From Rheinheimera pacifica (GTDB lineage: Bacteria > Pseudomonadota > Gammaproteobacteria > Enterobacterales > Alteromonadaceae): a stretch of DNA of 64,000 nt. The translations under genes and the position numbers were made by a program. Below the pieces are notes generated by a model, which was not told where the DNA came from, made no database searches, and was given only the letters and a program-made list of their open reading frames with translations. Below are positions 36,599 to 45,846 of this stretch, in pieces (the first letter of the stretch is position 1; each line of letters starts with the position of its first letter). The DNA is taken from contig NZ_FNXF01000020.1 in assembly GCF_900108485.1 (NCBI RefSeq), positions 1 through 64,000 on the forward strand. The letters run 5' to 3'.

Positions 36599-38635
36599 GT
36601 GAAAAAAGTAAAATCTACCGCCAGCCTGCCGGCATGGTCAGCGCTGGCGCTGGCTTTGCCATGCCTGTTCAGCCACAGTGTACGCGCTGAAGAAACCGAA
36701 GTTATTGTGATCAGTGCCTCAGCACAGCCAGAATCCTGGTTAAACAGCGCCGCCTCGGTAGAGCGTAGCCCGCTGCCTGCGCAAGGTATTATTATCGACA
36801 GCGCGCAGATATTTGGTGCCATTAGCGGAGTGCAGGCAGACAGCAGAGCTAATTTTGCCCAGGACACCCGTGTCAGTATCCGTGGTTTTGGCAGTCGCAG
36901 CGCTTTTGGCATTCGCGGCCTGCACCTGCAGCAGGATGGTATACCGCTGTCTACGCCTGATGGCCAGGGCCAGCTATCCAGTGTTTTGCTAGACAGCGTA
37001 GCACAGGTAGAAGTGCTAAAAGGCCCGCTGGCGGCACTATATGGTAATGCCTCTGGTGGCGTTATATCACTGTATAGCCGCACACCGGTGCAAAACGCGG
37101 TGACGGCCAGTGTGGCAGGCAGTGAGCAGCACCGGCAGTATCAGCTGCAGGCCGACTGGGTAAGTGGTGATCATAGCCTGAGTACAGCAGTTAAGCAGTT
37201 TCGCACCGATGGCTACCGGCCGCACTCTGCTGCAGAAAAACAGCAGGCTCAGCTGCTGTACAAAACGCTGCTGGCTAATAGTGTCAACCTTAGCGCCCGG
37301 CTGGATTACGCCAGAGATCCTAGCCTGCAAGACCCACTGGGTATTACACTTAGCGCCTGGCAGCAGAACCCACAGCAAACAGATAGCGCAGCTGAGCAGT
37401 TTGATACAGAAAAAAACAGCCGGCACCGCCAGCTTAGTCTGAGTTTATCGGCCTATGATGACCCGGATCGCTGGCAGTTGGGTAGCTGGCTTGGTGACCG
37501 GCAGGTAAACCAACGTCTGGCCTTTACCGGCAGCGCGCTATCGTCTGCCGGTGGCGAAGTGGTGTTGCAACGCCAGTTTAAGGGTATCAATGGCAGCTAT
37601 CGCTTGCTGCACGGCGATACCTACAGCATACGCGCCGGCGGCAGCCTGGTACAGAGTGACGACGAACGCCTGGGCTTTGTTAATGACTTTGGCCAGCGTG
37701 GCGACCTGCGCCGTGACCAGACCGACAGTGCCAATAATACTGATGCGTTTGTCCGCTTTAACTGGCAACCGGCAGCATTGTGGCAGGTTCAGGGTGGCTG
37801 GCGTTACAGCGAGTTAAAACTCAGCATTGCCGACCGCTTTATTTTGCCACAAAACCCTGACGACAGCGGCGTTAAACAATTTTACAACGACGCCTTTGCG
37901 CTGGGTTTAAGCTATCGCATTGCAGCGGGTTTTAGCTGGTTTGTTAGCGCTGGTACCGGCTTTGAAAGCCCCACTCTGGCGGAAATTGCTTATCAGACAG
38001 ATGATACCGGCGTGAATCTGGCGCTAAACGCCAGCACCAACCAACAATGGGAAAGCGGCTTTAAATGGTTAAGTGACGGCTTAAGCGCCAGCCTGAGCTA
38101 CTTTAACGTTGACAGTAAAAATGAGCTGTTAGTTGACAGCAACACTGGCGGTAGAACCAGTTACCGTAATGCCGCCAAAACAGAGCGCCACGGCGCTGAG
38201 TTGCAACTTAACTGGCAAACTAATGCTTACTTGCGCCAGCAACTGACAGCCAGTTATCTGTCGGCAAAGTTTGCAGATGCCGGGCTTGATGGCAAACGCT
38301 TACCAGGCATAGCCGACAGCCAGCTGCACTGGCAACTAGCCCTGCAGCCGTGGCAAGACAGCACTGAATTTGCCCTGCACAGCCAGTATCGCAGTAAAGT
38401 GTATATTGATGATACCAACAGTAACAGTGCGCCCTCAGCGCTGACATTTTCACTTAGTGCACGCCATAGCCAGCAATGGCAACAGCTTAATCTGGCTTAC
38501 TGGCTGGTACTGGATAATGTCAGTGATAAAGATTACGTTGGCTCTGTTATTGTAAACCAGAGCAATGGCCGCGCCATTGAACCGGCACCGGGCCGTCAGC
38601 TCAGTGCCGGTATCAGCGTCGGTTATAACTGGTAA
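36599..38635 (+). CDS. pqqU: TonB-dependent PQQ receptor PqqU (YncD-like)
   Basis: 678 aa outer-membrane receptor with signal peptide (MKKVKSTASLPAW...SVRAEE), TonB box TEVIVISA, a plug domain (about 60-165) and a 22-strand barrel ending in Trp. It resembles E. coli YncD/PqqU closely along its length, compared from memory: VSIRGFGSRSAFGIRGL, GPLAALYGNASGGV, DFGQRGDLRRD, AGTGFESPTLAEIAY, LVDSNTGGRTSYRNAAKT and KDYVGSVIVNQSNGR. YncD imports pyrroloquinoline quinone. The GTG start lies 4 bp after the sugar-dehydrogenase stop without a clear ribosome site, which suggests translational coupling. Confidence 0.88.
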   Translation: MKKVKSTASLPAWSALALALPCLFSHSVRAEETEVIVISASAQPESWLNSAASVERSPLPAQGIIIDSAQIFGAISGVQADSRANFAQDTRVSIRGFGSRSAFGIRGLHLQQDGIPLSTPDGQGQLSSVLLDSVAQVEVLKGPLAALYGNASGGVISLYSRTPVQNAVTASVAGSEQHRQYQLQADWVSGDHSLSTAVKQFRTDGYRPHSAAEKQQAQLLYKTLLANSVNLSARLDYARDPSLQDPLGITLSAWQQNPQQTDSAAEQFDTEKNSRHRQLSLSLSAYDDPDRWQLGSWLGDRQVNQRLAFTGSALSSAGGEVVLQRQFKGINGSYRLLHGDTYSIRAGGSLVQSDDERLGFVNDFGQRGDLRRDQTDSANNTDAFVRFNWQPAALWQVQGGWRYSELKLSIADRFILPQNPDDSGVKQFYNDAFALGLSYRIAAGFSWFVSAGTGFESPTLAEIAYQTDDTGVNLALNASTNQQWESGFKWLSDGLSASLSYFNVDSKNELLVDSNTGGRTSYRNAAKTERHGAELQLNWQTNAYLRQQLTASYLSAKFADAGLDGKRLPGIADSQLHWQLALQPWQDSTEFALHSQYRSKVYIDDTNSNSAPSALTFSLSARHSQQWQQLNLAYWLVLDNVSDKDYVGSVIVNQSNGRAIEPAPGRQLSAGISVGYNW

Positions 38636-38657
38636 CCTTATGCTAATCGGGCGGCTC

Positions 38658-39731
38658 CTAATCGGTCGGCTCAGAGTATGGATGTACTCTGGTCGACCAG
38701 GCATTCACAGTAGCTTTAACCAAGGAGGCCAGCGGAATGGCAAAGAAAATACCCCAAAAGCCAAACAGACCGCCAAAAAACAGCACGGCAATAATAATAA
38801 ATACCGGGTTTAAATCTACCGCTTCAGAAAACAGCAACGGCACCAGTAAATTGCCATCCAGCGCCTGGATAATGCCATATGCCAGCATCAGATAACCAAA
38901 CTCGGCTGTTGGGCCCCACTGAAAAAATGCCACCAATGCTACCGGCAAGGTTACTACCGCTGCACCGACATAGGGAATTAACACTGACAACCCCACCAGC
39001 ACACCCAGTAACAACGGATAGTTCAGCCCAAACAGCGCAAACACGGCATAGCTAACCGTACCGACAATCAGGATTTCAAGAATTTTGCCCCGGATATAGT
39101 TCATAATTTGGGTATTCATTTCATGCCATACCTGGGTAATAAGCTTGCGCTCTGTTGGCAGCCACTGGGCAAAACTGGCAGTTAACTGAGCCTTATCTTT
39201 AAGCATAAAAAATACCATTAGCGGCACCAATACCAGATAAATCAACAGCGCCACTAAATCCACAATCGAAGCCAGCGACAACTCCAGCATATTACGGCCA
39301 AATGCCATCACCCGCTCGTCAACCGAGTGCATTAAAATATTAACTTGTTCAACACTGACAATACCGGGGAAGTTTTCAGGCAGCTCAAGCATATAAGCCC
39401 GGCCCTGCTCTATCATCTGGGGTAAATCGCGCAGTAAATTACGCCCCTGATACCAGAAAATGGGAATAATCCACATCAGAGTCAGTGTAGCCAGGCCGAC
39501 AAAACCCGCTACCACCGCTATTGTACTGACACCACGTGACAAGCCTAATCTGCTAAGCCGTACGACCGGCCATTCCAGCAAATAAGCGAACGCGATGGCC
39601 ACCAATACCGGCGCTAAAATGCCGCTTAGCCAGTAAATAGCCATAAAACCAATCAGTAATAACAGGAACAACGTAACAACCTGAGGATCAGAAAACTTAT
39701 TGGCGTACCACTTCTTCAGCCAGTCGAGCAT
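38658..39731 (-). CDS. perM: AI-2E family transporter PerM
   Basis: 357 aa, multi-pass inner-membrane protein of the AI-2E transporter/PerM family. About eight transmembrane segments, the typical long periplasmic stretch near 80-150, and the C-terminal signature VGLSVLIPYVGAAVV and LVPLLFSEAVDLNPV. It is a predicted permease of uncertain substrate. It is divergent from bepA (207-bp gap), as in E. coli, and convergent with pqqU. Confidence 0.93.
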   Translation of the reverse strand: MLDWLKKWYANKFSDPQVVTLFLLLLIGFMAIYWLSGILAPVLVAIAFAYLLEWPVVRLSRLGLSRGVSTIAVVAGFVGLATLTLMWIIPIFWYQGRNLLRDLPQMIEQGRAYMLELPENFPGIVSVEQVNILMHSVDERVMAFGRNMLELSLASIVDLVALLIYLVLVPLMVFFMLKDKAQLTASFAQWLPTERKLITQVWHEMNTQIMNYIRGKILEILIVGTVSYAVFALFGLNYPLLLGVLVGLSVLIPYVGAAVVTLPVALVAFFQWGPTAEFGYLMLAYGIIQALDGNLLVPLLFSEAVDLNPVFIIIAVLFFGGLFGFWGIFFAIPLASLVKATVNAWSTRVHPYSEPTD

Positions 39732-39937
39732 ATTATTACTCCGTGTTACAGGGGGTTAAACGATTGCAGCAGTATTTTGAGTATACCGGAGATCACAGAT
39801 AATTTGGCAGTTAACACGCTGAGCTGACAAAATATATGGTAAATTAGCACAACACAAACACTGGAACTAATCAGCAAAATAGCAGACAAAGTCTGCATTG
39901 TTGATCTGACACACAGAAGAGCCCGGGCGTTGTTATC

Positions 39938-41383
39938 ATGAAATTTTCAGCAGTAATCAACTCTTTAACATCCTGCCTGTTTGCAGCCAGCCTGATTAGC
40001 TCAGTGTGCGCTGCCAGTAGCTTGCCGGATTTGGGTGGTAATGGCTTTAGCGTCATTACACCTGATAAGGAAAAACAGCTTGGCGATGTGATGATGCGCC
40101 AAACCCGCGGCAGTTTGCCTATGGTGTACGATCCGCTGCTTGACGAATATATCAACTCTCTGGGTAACCGTCTGGTAGCACGGGCAAACGACGTGCGTTT
40201 TCCGTTTAAATTTTACTGGGTGCAAGACAAAAATATCAACGCCTTTGCCACCTTAGGTGGCAATATCGCTTCGCATACCGGTACCCTGGCCATCGCGGAT
40301 AGCGAAAGTGAGTTTGCCTCTGTTATGGCGCACGAAATTGCCCACGTAACCCAGCGCCATATTGCCCGGTTTGTGGAAGCACAAAGCCAGAAAGCGCCAT
40401 TAACACTGGCCGGTGTGTTAGGCGCTATCGTGCTGGCCACCGTTAACCCGGAAGCTGGTATGGCCGCAATGATGGCAACTCAGGGCGCAGCGCAGCAAAG
40501 TGCAATAAACTTTACCCGCAGCAACGAGCAGGAAGCCGATCGCATTGGCATGCAGGTTATGGCAGATGCCGGCTTTGACCCTTATGCTGTGCCTAACTTT
40601 TTCCGTAAGCTGACAGAACAAAACCGTTTTATCAGTCAGCAGCTGTCTTTTCTACAAACCCACCCATTATCGCAAAACCGGGTAAGTGACACGCGGATGC
40701 GGGCCGAACAATTTCCACAACGCTTTATTCCTGACAGCCAGGATTTTACCCTGAGCAAAGCCAGGGTATTGGCGCGTTATCAGTACAATAAAAAAGATGC
40801 AGAGCAGGTGTTTCGTAAAAAGCTGGGCGAACCCGGTGGTAATACCAAGGCAAACCAATACGGCCTGGCTATCACCTTGCTCGATACCGGCAAATTGGAC
40901 CAAGCCCGCAAACTGATCGAACAGTTACTGGAAAAAGACGAGCATAACTTGTACTACATTGATGTTTATACTGACATTTTACTTGAGCAAAAAGAGTACC
41001 AGCTTTGTCTTGAGATGCTTGAACAGCAATATCTGTTAAGACCAAATAATCAGGTGGTTACATTAAACTACGCCAATGCGGCGATGAAATCCGGCGGCCA
41101 TCATCTGGCAATTCATTTGTTGAAAAGCCTGCTGTTTTACAAAAACGACAACATACTGGCCTACGATTTACTGGCAGATGCCTACAAAGCCTTAGGGGAT
41201 TTTGGCAAATATTATGAGGCCAAAGCCGATTTAGCTTATCAGTTGGCCAACTATCCCAAAGCCATTGATGATCTTAATGAAGCGCTAAATCATCTTAAGC
41301 CGGAGCAAAAGCTGGAAAACCGCCGGCTCGAAGCAAAGAAAAAACAATTACAGGCCGAATTTAACCGCCTGCAGCGTATGTAA
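39938..41383 (+). CDS. bepA: Periplasmic M48 metalloprotease BepA
   Basis: 481 aa, with a signal peptide cleaved after about residue 26 (SLISSVCAAS). M48 zinc protease domain with MAHEIAHVTQRH (HExxH) and NEQEADRIGMQVM (third ligand), followed by TPR repeats (about 300-470). BepA degrades misassembled outer-membrane proteins and assists LptD maturation on the BAM complex. E. coli BepA is 487 aa. Followed by arsC as in enterobacteria. Confidence 0.96.
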   Translation: MKFSAVINSLTSCLFAASLISSVCAASSLPDLGGNGFSVITPDKEKQLGDVMMRQTRGSLPMVYDPLLDEYINSLGNRLVARANDVRFPFKFYWVQDKNINAFATLGGNIASHTGTLAIADSESEFASVMAHEIAHVTQRHIARFVEAQSQKAPLTLAGVLGAIVLATVNPEAGMAAMMATQGAAQQSAINFTRSNEQEADRIGMQVMADAGFDPYAVPNFFRKLTEQNRFISQQLSFLQTHPLSQNRVSDTRMRAEQFPQRFIPDSQDFTLSKARVLARYQYNKKDAEQVFRKKLGEPGGNTKANQYGLAITLLDTGKLDQARKLIEQLLEKDEHNLYYIDVYTDILLEQKEYQLCLEMLEQQYLLRPNNQVVTLNYANAAMKSGGHHLAIHLLKSLLFYKNDNILAYDLLADAYKALGDFGKYYEAKADLAYQLANYPKAIDDLNEALNHLKPEQKLENRRLEAKKKQLQAEFNRLQRM

Positions 41384-41415
41384 CGCTCAGGCCCTGCCGT
41401 AACAGGAATACACCC

Positions 41416-41763
41416 ATGATAAAAATTTTGCATAACCCGCGCTGCTCAAAAAGCCGCGAAGCGCTGGCTCTGCTGCAACAACAAGCACAGCCGGTTGAGG
41501 TAGTTGAGTATTTAAAAAATCCACTGACAGCGAACGAGCTGACAACCTTATTAGGCATGCTGGGTATACCGGCACGCCAGTTGCTGCGCAGTAAAGAAGA
41601 CGAATACAAACAACTGGGGCTGGACAATATGGCCCTGAGCGAGCAGCAGCTGATTGAAGCAATGGTGCAACAGCCCAAACTGATGGAGCGACCGGTGATT
41701 ATTAACGGTAATAAAGCCGTTATTGGCCGGCCGGCCAGCAATATTCTGTCGTTGTTATCATGA
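41416..41763 (+). CDS. arsC: Glutaredoxin-type arsenate reductase-like protein (YfgD)
   Basis: 115 aa, ArsC family: LHNPRCSKSREALALL holds the catalytic cysteine, and MERPVIINGNKAVIGRP is the C-terminal Arg-Pro motif. The position after bepA corresponds to E. coli yfgD. No arsenic efflux or arsR gene is next to it, so a dedicated arsenic role is not shown. It overlaps wrbA by 4 bp. Confidence 0.9.
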   Translation: MIKILHNPRCSKSREALALLQQQAQPVEVVEYLKNPLTANELTTLLGMLGIPARQLLRSKEDEYKQLGLDNMALSEQQLIEAMVQQPKLMERPVIINGNKAVIGRPASNILSLLS

Positions 41764-42338
41764 GCTGCCGCGTACTGATTTTATATTATTCACGCCACGG
41801 TGCAGTGGCGGCGCTGGCAGACAAAATTGCTATTGGTGTACAGCAAAGTGGCGCCGAAGCGCTGGTGCGGTGTGTTCCGCCACTGGACAAACAACACGCC
41901 AGCCGCCATGCCGTAGTTGATATTAAAGAGCTTGCCAGCTGTGACGGCCTGGCTTTTGGCAGCCCGGTGCGGTTTGGCAATATGGTAGCTGATGCCAAAG
42001 CATTCTGGGACAACACCACCAGTATCTGGCTTAAAGGTGAGTTAATTGACAAACCTGCCGGTGTGTTTACGTCGTCAGGCAGTATGCATGGCGGTAATGA
42101 AGCCACCCTGCTTAGCATGAGCCTGCCGCTGCTGCATCATGGTATGCTGCTAACGGGTATTCCCTACAGCGAGCCAGAGTTACATCAGACGCAAACCGGC
42201 GGCACTCCTTACGGCCCAACGCATGTCAGTGGCCACCATGCTGATGATAAACTCAGCGTTGATGAACAGCGGCTGGCCATTGCCTTTGGTAAACGGCTGG
42301 CTACATTAAGCCTGCAATTAAAACAACACAGGTTATAA
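41760..42338 (+). CDS. NAD(P)H:quinone oxidoreductase, WrbA-like
   Basis: 192 aa, flavodoxin fold: LILYYSRHGAVAALADKIA binds FMN phosphate, followed by FGSPVRFGNMVA and FTSSGSMHGGNEATLLSM. WrbA proteins are tetrameric FMN enzymes reducing quinones to protect against redox cycling. The usual GSPTRFG is GSPVRFG here. Co-transcribed with arsC and followed 3 bp later by the DUF2069 gene. Confidence 0.92.
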   Translation: MSCRVLILYYSRHGAVAALADKIAIGVQQSGAEALVRCVPPLDKQHASRHAVVDIKELASCDGLAFGSPVRFGNMVADAKAFWDNTTSIWLKGELIDKPAGVFTSSGSMHGGNEATLLSMSLPLLHHGMLLTGIPYSEPELHQTQTGGTPYGPTHVSGHHADDKLSVDEQRLAIAFGKRLATLSLQLKQHRL

Positions 42339-42341
42339 ATT

Positions 42342-42761
42342 ATGCAACCAGGCAGTACTGCGCCGATGTCGGTTAAAACAACACGTTACTTATTAATGGG
42401 CCGCATTGGTTTTTTTGGTTTGTGGTTATTACAACCGCTGTGGATTTTATGGCTGGCACCGCCACAAATGGGTAATGCCTATGTATTACTTGCTTTACTC
42501 TGGCTGCCGCTGTGGCTGCCATTGTATGGCATTGTCAAAGGCCATGCTTATACCATGGCCTGGGCCAACTTTATTGTGATGATTTATTTTTTGCATAGCC
42601 TGACTAACCTTTGGGTAAGCAGCGGTATGCATCAGCTATTGTCAGTAGTGGAACTGGTACTGGCCAGCCTGATGTTTGTTGGTTGTACTTACTATGCCCG
42701 CCACCGTGGCCAGGAGCTTGGGCTAAAAATACCGAAGCTGAAAGACGACCCCAGACGTTAA
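42342..42761 (+). CDS. DUF2069 family membrane protein
   Basis: 139 aa with four hydrophobic segments (about 20-40, 46-64, 70-92, 99-117). The DUF2069 pattern includes LPLYGIVKGHAYTMAWANFIVMIYF-like helices and a short basic C-terminal tail. The function is unknown; it follows wrbA in many gammaproteobacteria. It overlaps the end of the next leftward gene by 4 bp. Confidence 0.85.
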   Translation: MQPGSTAPMSVKTTRYLLMGRIGFFGLWLLQPLWILWLAPPQMGNAYVLLALLWLPLWLPLYGIVKGHAYTMAWANFIVMIYFLHSLTNLWVSSGMHQLLSVVELVLASLMFVGCTYYARHRGQELGLKIPKLKDDPRR

Positions 42762-43510
42762 TGCTCTAACGGCCGCCCCATATAAAACGCCAGCCGTTGC
42801 TCAATAAAGCCGCTGGCGGTTATCTGCTGCAGCGTATCGTACAGCAACTGCGCATTTTCCGGGTTATGCCGGCTTAAGCCGCAATATACTGTTGGTGCTT
42901 TTGACCATAACGGATCCGCACTAAAGCTCTGATCATCCAGTGTTTTGACAAAAAAATGGTAAGACAAATCAACTGTCATCACCACATCAAGTCGCCCTTG
43001 TTTTAAGCGTAATAAATTGCTTTCTAACGAGTGGGCATCATCACGGATCACATCACCACTTTGAAATACCTGCTCCAGCTCCGGGTAGGTAAAACCACGT
43101 GTAGTCCCGACTCTTTTGCCTGCCAGATGTTGGATGGCAGTAATCGGCTCGCTTTCGCGGCGGCGCACCAGCAGTTGCCGGGTACTAAATAGTGCTGTGC
43201 TCCACAGCAGCTTATCAGGTTCATTTACCCAGTCTGGGTTTAAAAAACAGGCAATTTCAGCCTGCCCCTCAATCAGCCAGGGCTCAACTCTGGCCCGGGG
43301 TAAATTTATATATTGTACTGTGCGGTTAATACGCAGGCCCAACTCGTCAATAATATCTTTGCTCAGGCCTGCTTGCAGTTCGTTGTCGGCATTAAAAATT
43401 GCATAAGGAGCAGTATTGGTTTCACTGACAATGGCAGAAAGCGGCGCTTTATCAGGCCATGCTGTAGCAGCATAAAACAGCAGAATCAGTAACAATGCAG
43501 CTATTGGCAT
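42758..43510 (-). CDS. Periplasmic solute-binding protein (family 3)
   Basis: 250 aa with an N-terminal hydrophobic signal (PIAALLLILLFYAATAWP). Two-lobed periplasmic-binding fold of SBP_bac_3: PYAIFNADNELQAGLSKDIIDELG, then GKRVGTTRGFTYPELEQVF and RLDVVMTVDLSYHFFV. No ABC permease or ATPase genes are adjacent, so it may be a sensor-like or orphan binding protein, as is common in Alteromonadales. The ligand is unknown. Confidence 0.8.
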   Translation of the reverse strand: MPIAALLLILLFYAATAWPDKAPLSAIVSETNTAPYAIFNADNELQAGLSKDIIDELGLRINRTVQYINLPRARVEPWLIEGQAEIACFLNPDWVNEPDKLLWSTALFSTRQLLVRRRESEPITAIQHLAGKRVGTTRGFTYPELEQVFQSGDVIRDDAHSLESNLLRLKQGRLDVVMTVDLSYHFFVKTLDDQSFSADPLWSKAPTVYCGLSRHNPENAQLLYDTLQQITASGFIEQRLAFYMGRPLEH

Positions 43511-43586
43511 TAGCTTAACTCCCCGGGCAGGCTGTTACTGGCTTCTGCGTTAGTTTTTAACTTAATTTGTTGGTTGCAAATACAGC

Positions 43587-44786
43587 CTAGTCGCTTTCTT
43601 CCAGCCATTCCACTTTTTCTATCTGGCTGAAGCGGCTGCTTATTTTATGCGCTGACGTATGGATCTGTTTTACGTCAGTCGCGGCCTGATCAATATGCTT
43701 AGCCAGGTTATCAAAGCGGCCACGGAAGCGATCAAAGTCTTCTGCCAGCTTAACCAGGTGCTCCTGAATTAAATGGATCTGGCGGCGGGTGGCGTCATCT
43801 TTTAATACACTGCGGGCCGTGGTGAGCACGGCCATTAACGTGGTTGGCGAGGTTAGCCATACCCGGCGCCGGTAAGCTTCCTCTACAATATCAGCATGGT
43901 AAGCATGCAACTCAGCAAAAATGGCCTCGGCGGGTAAAAACATTATCGCGCCATCTGAGGTTTCGTTGGCAATAATGTATTTATCGGCAATATCGTTAAT
44001 ATGCTTTTTAATATCGAGCTTAAACTGGCGCTGCGCCAGCTTACGCTCTTCCGGGCCAAATTGCGGATCGGTCATCTTTTTATAGCTTTCCAGCGGAAAC
44101 TTGGCATCGATAACAATGTTGCCACTGGGCTTGGGTAAAAACAGCACACAATCGGCAATACGGCCATTACTTAAAGTATGTTGTAGTGAAAAATGCTGTT
44201 CGGGCATCACATTGCGGATCAGCGCGGTTAACTGCACTTCGCCAAAAGCACCGCGGGAGCGCTTATCAGCCAATACCTCCTGCAGGCTGACAACGTTAGT
44301 AGATAGCTCGGTAATTTTTTTCTGGGCATCATCAATCAATGCTAACCGTTTAACGATATCGGTAAAGGTTTGGTTCGTTTTTTCAAAGCCTTCACTTAAA
44401 CGCCGCTCTACCTGACCGGCAATGTCTTTTAAGCGCTGATCAATGCTTTGTGTTAATTGCTTTACCTGCTCAGCCAGCATAATTGCTTGTTGCTGCAGGT
44501 TTTTGCTTAGTTCAAAACGGGCTGATTGCTGGGTGTCAGTTATTTTTTGCAATACCTGCAGTAAATGCTCTTGCTGCTGATGTTGTAAATGCTGGCGCTG
44601 CAAATGCTGCTGTTCCAGCAACTGCTGCTGAAACTGCCCCTGCTGTTGCACCAGTTCGAGCTTATGCTGGGCCAGCTGCTCTGCCAGGTCACTGCCCGGC
44701 GCACGGCGCAATAATAACAGCAGCAATAGCACGATATTCAGTGCCAGCACCGCTGTTATCAGATAAATCCAGTGTTGTAATGTCAT
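43587..44786 (-). CDS. rmuC: DNA recombination protein RmuC
   Basis: 399 aa. N-terminal membrane anchor (about 5-26), then a long Gln/Leu-rich coiled coil (about 35-150, with LEQQHLQRQHLQHQQQE), then the RmuC nuclease-like domain (about 170-370: SRGAFGEVQL, DCVLFLPKPSGNIVIDAKFP, GAIMFLPAEAIFAELHA). RmuC limits inversions at short repeats. E. coli RmuC is 475 aa, so this is on the short side. AGAGG precedes the ATG. Confidence 0.93.
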   Translation of the reverse strand: MTLQHWIYLITAVLALNIVLLLLLLLRRAPGSDLAEQLAQHKLELVQQQGQFQQQLLEQQHLQRQHLQHQQQEHLLQVLQKITDTQQSARFELSKNLQQQAIMLAEQVKQLTQSIDQRLKDIAGQVERRLSEGFEKTNQTFTDIVKRLALIDDAQKKITELSTNVVSLQEVLADKRSRGAFGEVQLTALIRNVMPEQHFSLQHTLSNGRIADCVLFLPKPSGNIVIDAKFPLESYKKMTDPQFGPEERKLAQRQFKLDIKKHINDIADKYIIANETSDGAIMFLPAEAIFAELHAYHADIVEEAYRRRVWLTSPTTLMAVLTTARSVLKDDATRRQIHLIQEHLVKLAEDFDRFRGRFDNLAKHIDQAATDVKQIHTSAHKISSRFSQIEKVEWLEESD

Positions 44787-44863
44787 AAAACCTCTGCTGT
44801 GGCCAAACCATTGCCGCTCATGTTACGTATAACAGGCAACTATACAACTTTATCAGCAGCACT

Positions 44864-45442
44864 ATGAAAGAACTGGCATTATTTCCGCTAAACAGTTTTA
44901 TCTTACCTGAGGGCCGCATGCGCTTGCGCGTGTTTGAGCGCCGCTATGTGCGGTTAGTCAGCGAAGCCAGTGCCGGTAAACGCGATTTTGCCCTGGCGCA
45001 AATTAACCCTTATGTCAGCGGGCAACATGCTGATCGTATTTTGCCACTGGCAACACGGGTAAAAATTGAAGATTTTGAGCAATTAGAAGATGGCTTGCTG
45101 GGCATCACCATTACCGGTATTGAGCGGGTAAAGATTGCCCGCCGCTGGCAGGAGCCTGATCAGTTACACGTTGCGATGACAGAACCGTTGGCGAATTGGG
45201 CCACCGCAGATGTCAATGCTGAATACACGCCGCTTATCAGGCAACTGCAAAAACTGCTGCAAGAGTACCCGGCATTAAACCAGCTTTACCCAACGCCTAA
45301 ATATACTGACGCGGCCTGGCTGGCCTCACGCTGGCTGGAGCTTATTCCTATGCAACCGGCACTTAAGCAAAAGCTGGCGCAGGAAAACAGCCCGGCACCT
45401 TGTCTGGACAGCTTACAGGCCTGGTTGTCGCATCAGGCCTGA
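44864..45442 (+). CDS. LON peptidase substrate-binding domain protein
   Basis: 192 aa consisting of a single LON N-terminal (PUA-like) domain: LALFPLNSFILPEGRMRLRVFERRYVRL, LATRVKIEDFEQLEDGLLGITITG. No ATPase or protease domain is present. The family is widespread and its role unclear (protein or peptide binding is assumed). It overlaps the next leftward gene by 10 bp at the 3' end. Confidence 0.9.
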   Translation: MKELALFPLNSFILPEGRMRLRVFERRYVRLVSEASAGKRDFALAQINPYVSGQHADRILPLATRVKIEDFEQLEDGLLGITITGIERVKIARRWQEPDQLHVAMTEPLANWATADVNAEYTPLIRQLQKLLQEYPALNQLYPTPKYTDAAWLASRWLELIPMQPALKQKLAQENSPAPCLDSLQAWLSHQA

Positions 45443-45846
45443 GCGTTGCGCACCCGCTGATAAGCAGCTTGTTCGTCGTCAGTTAGCAAGGCAACCAGTT
45501 GCCAGATGCCTTGCTGTGATTGCAGTGTATAAGAGGTGTGGCAGGTAAATAGCACCTGTTCGTCCTTGCCATAAAAATACCAGTACAGGCTGACAAACCT
45601 TAAACTTTCTGACAACCTGACCTGGCTTTGTAAACGAAAGTCTGCCCGTGCCACCCCTACCTGACGATACTGCTCAAATTGCTGTTCAAAATACTGCCGC
45701 AGGCTTTCGGGCTCAGAAAACATTATTTTGCTTTCGTCAGCTAATAGCAGGCAAGGTAATGAGACCAACTCCAGTAAGGGCGGTAACTGATATCGGGAAT
45801 AGGCGTCGGCATAACGCTGAAAAAACGGCTCAATATTTTGTGGCAT
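45433..45846 (-). CDS. NTF2-like hypothetical protein
   Basis: 137 aa without signal peptide. It appears to be a nuclear-transport-factor-2-like fold: FQRYADAYSRYQLPPLLELV, DESKIMFSEPESLRQYFEQQ, a beta-rich middle, and the ending LVALLTDDEQAAY. The function is unknown. It starts directly after the queE stop codon on the same strand, so it is probably co-transcribed with queE. Confidence 0.68.
   Translation of the reverse strand: MPQNIEPFFQRYADAYSRYQLPPLLELVSLPCLLLADESKIMFSEPESLRQYFEQQFEQYRQVGVARADFRLQSQVRLSESLRFVSLYWYFYGKDEQVLFTCHTSYTLQSQQGIWQLVALLTDDEQAAYQRVRNAQA

Noticed and set aside
38644-38672. Tandem repeat as a phage or island attachment site
   Set aside because: No integrase is near, no second copy was seen at the left side of the asd-pqqU block, and no tRNA gene is involved.
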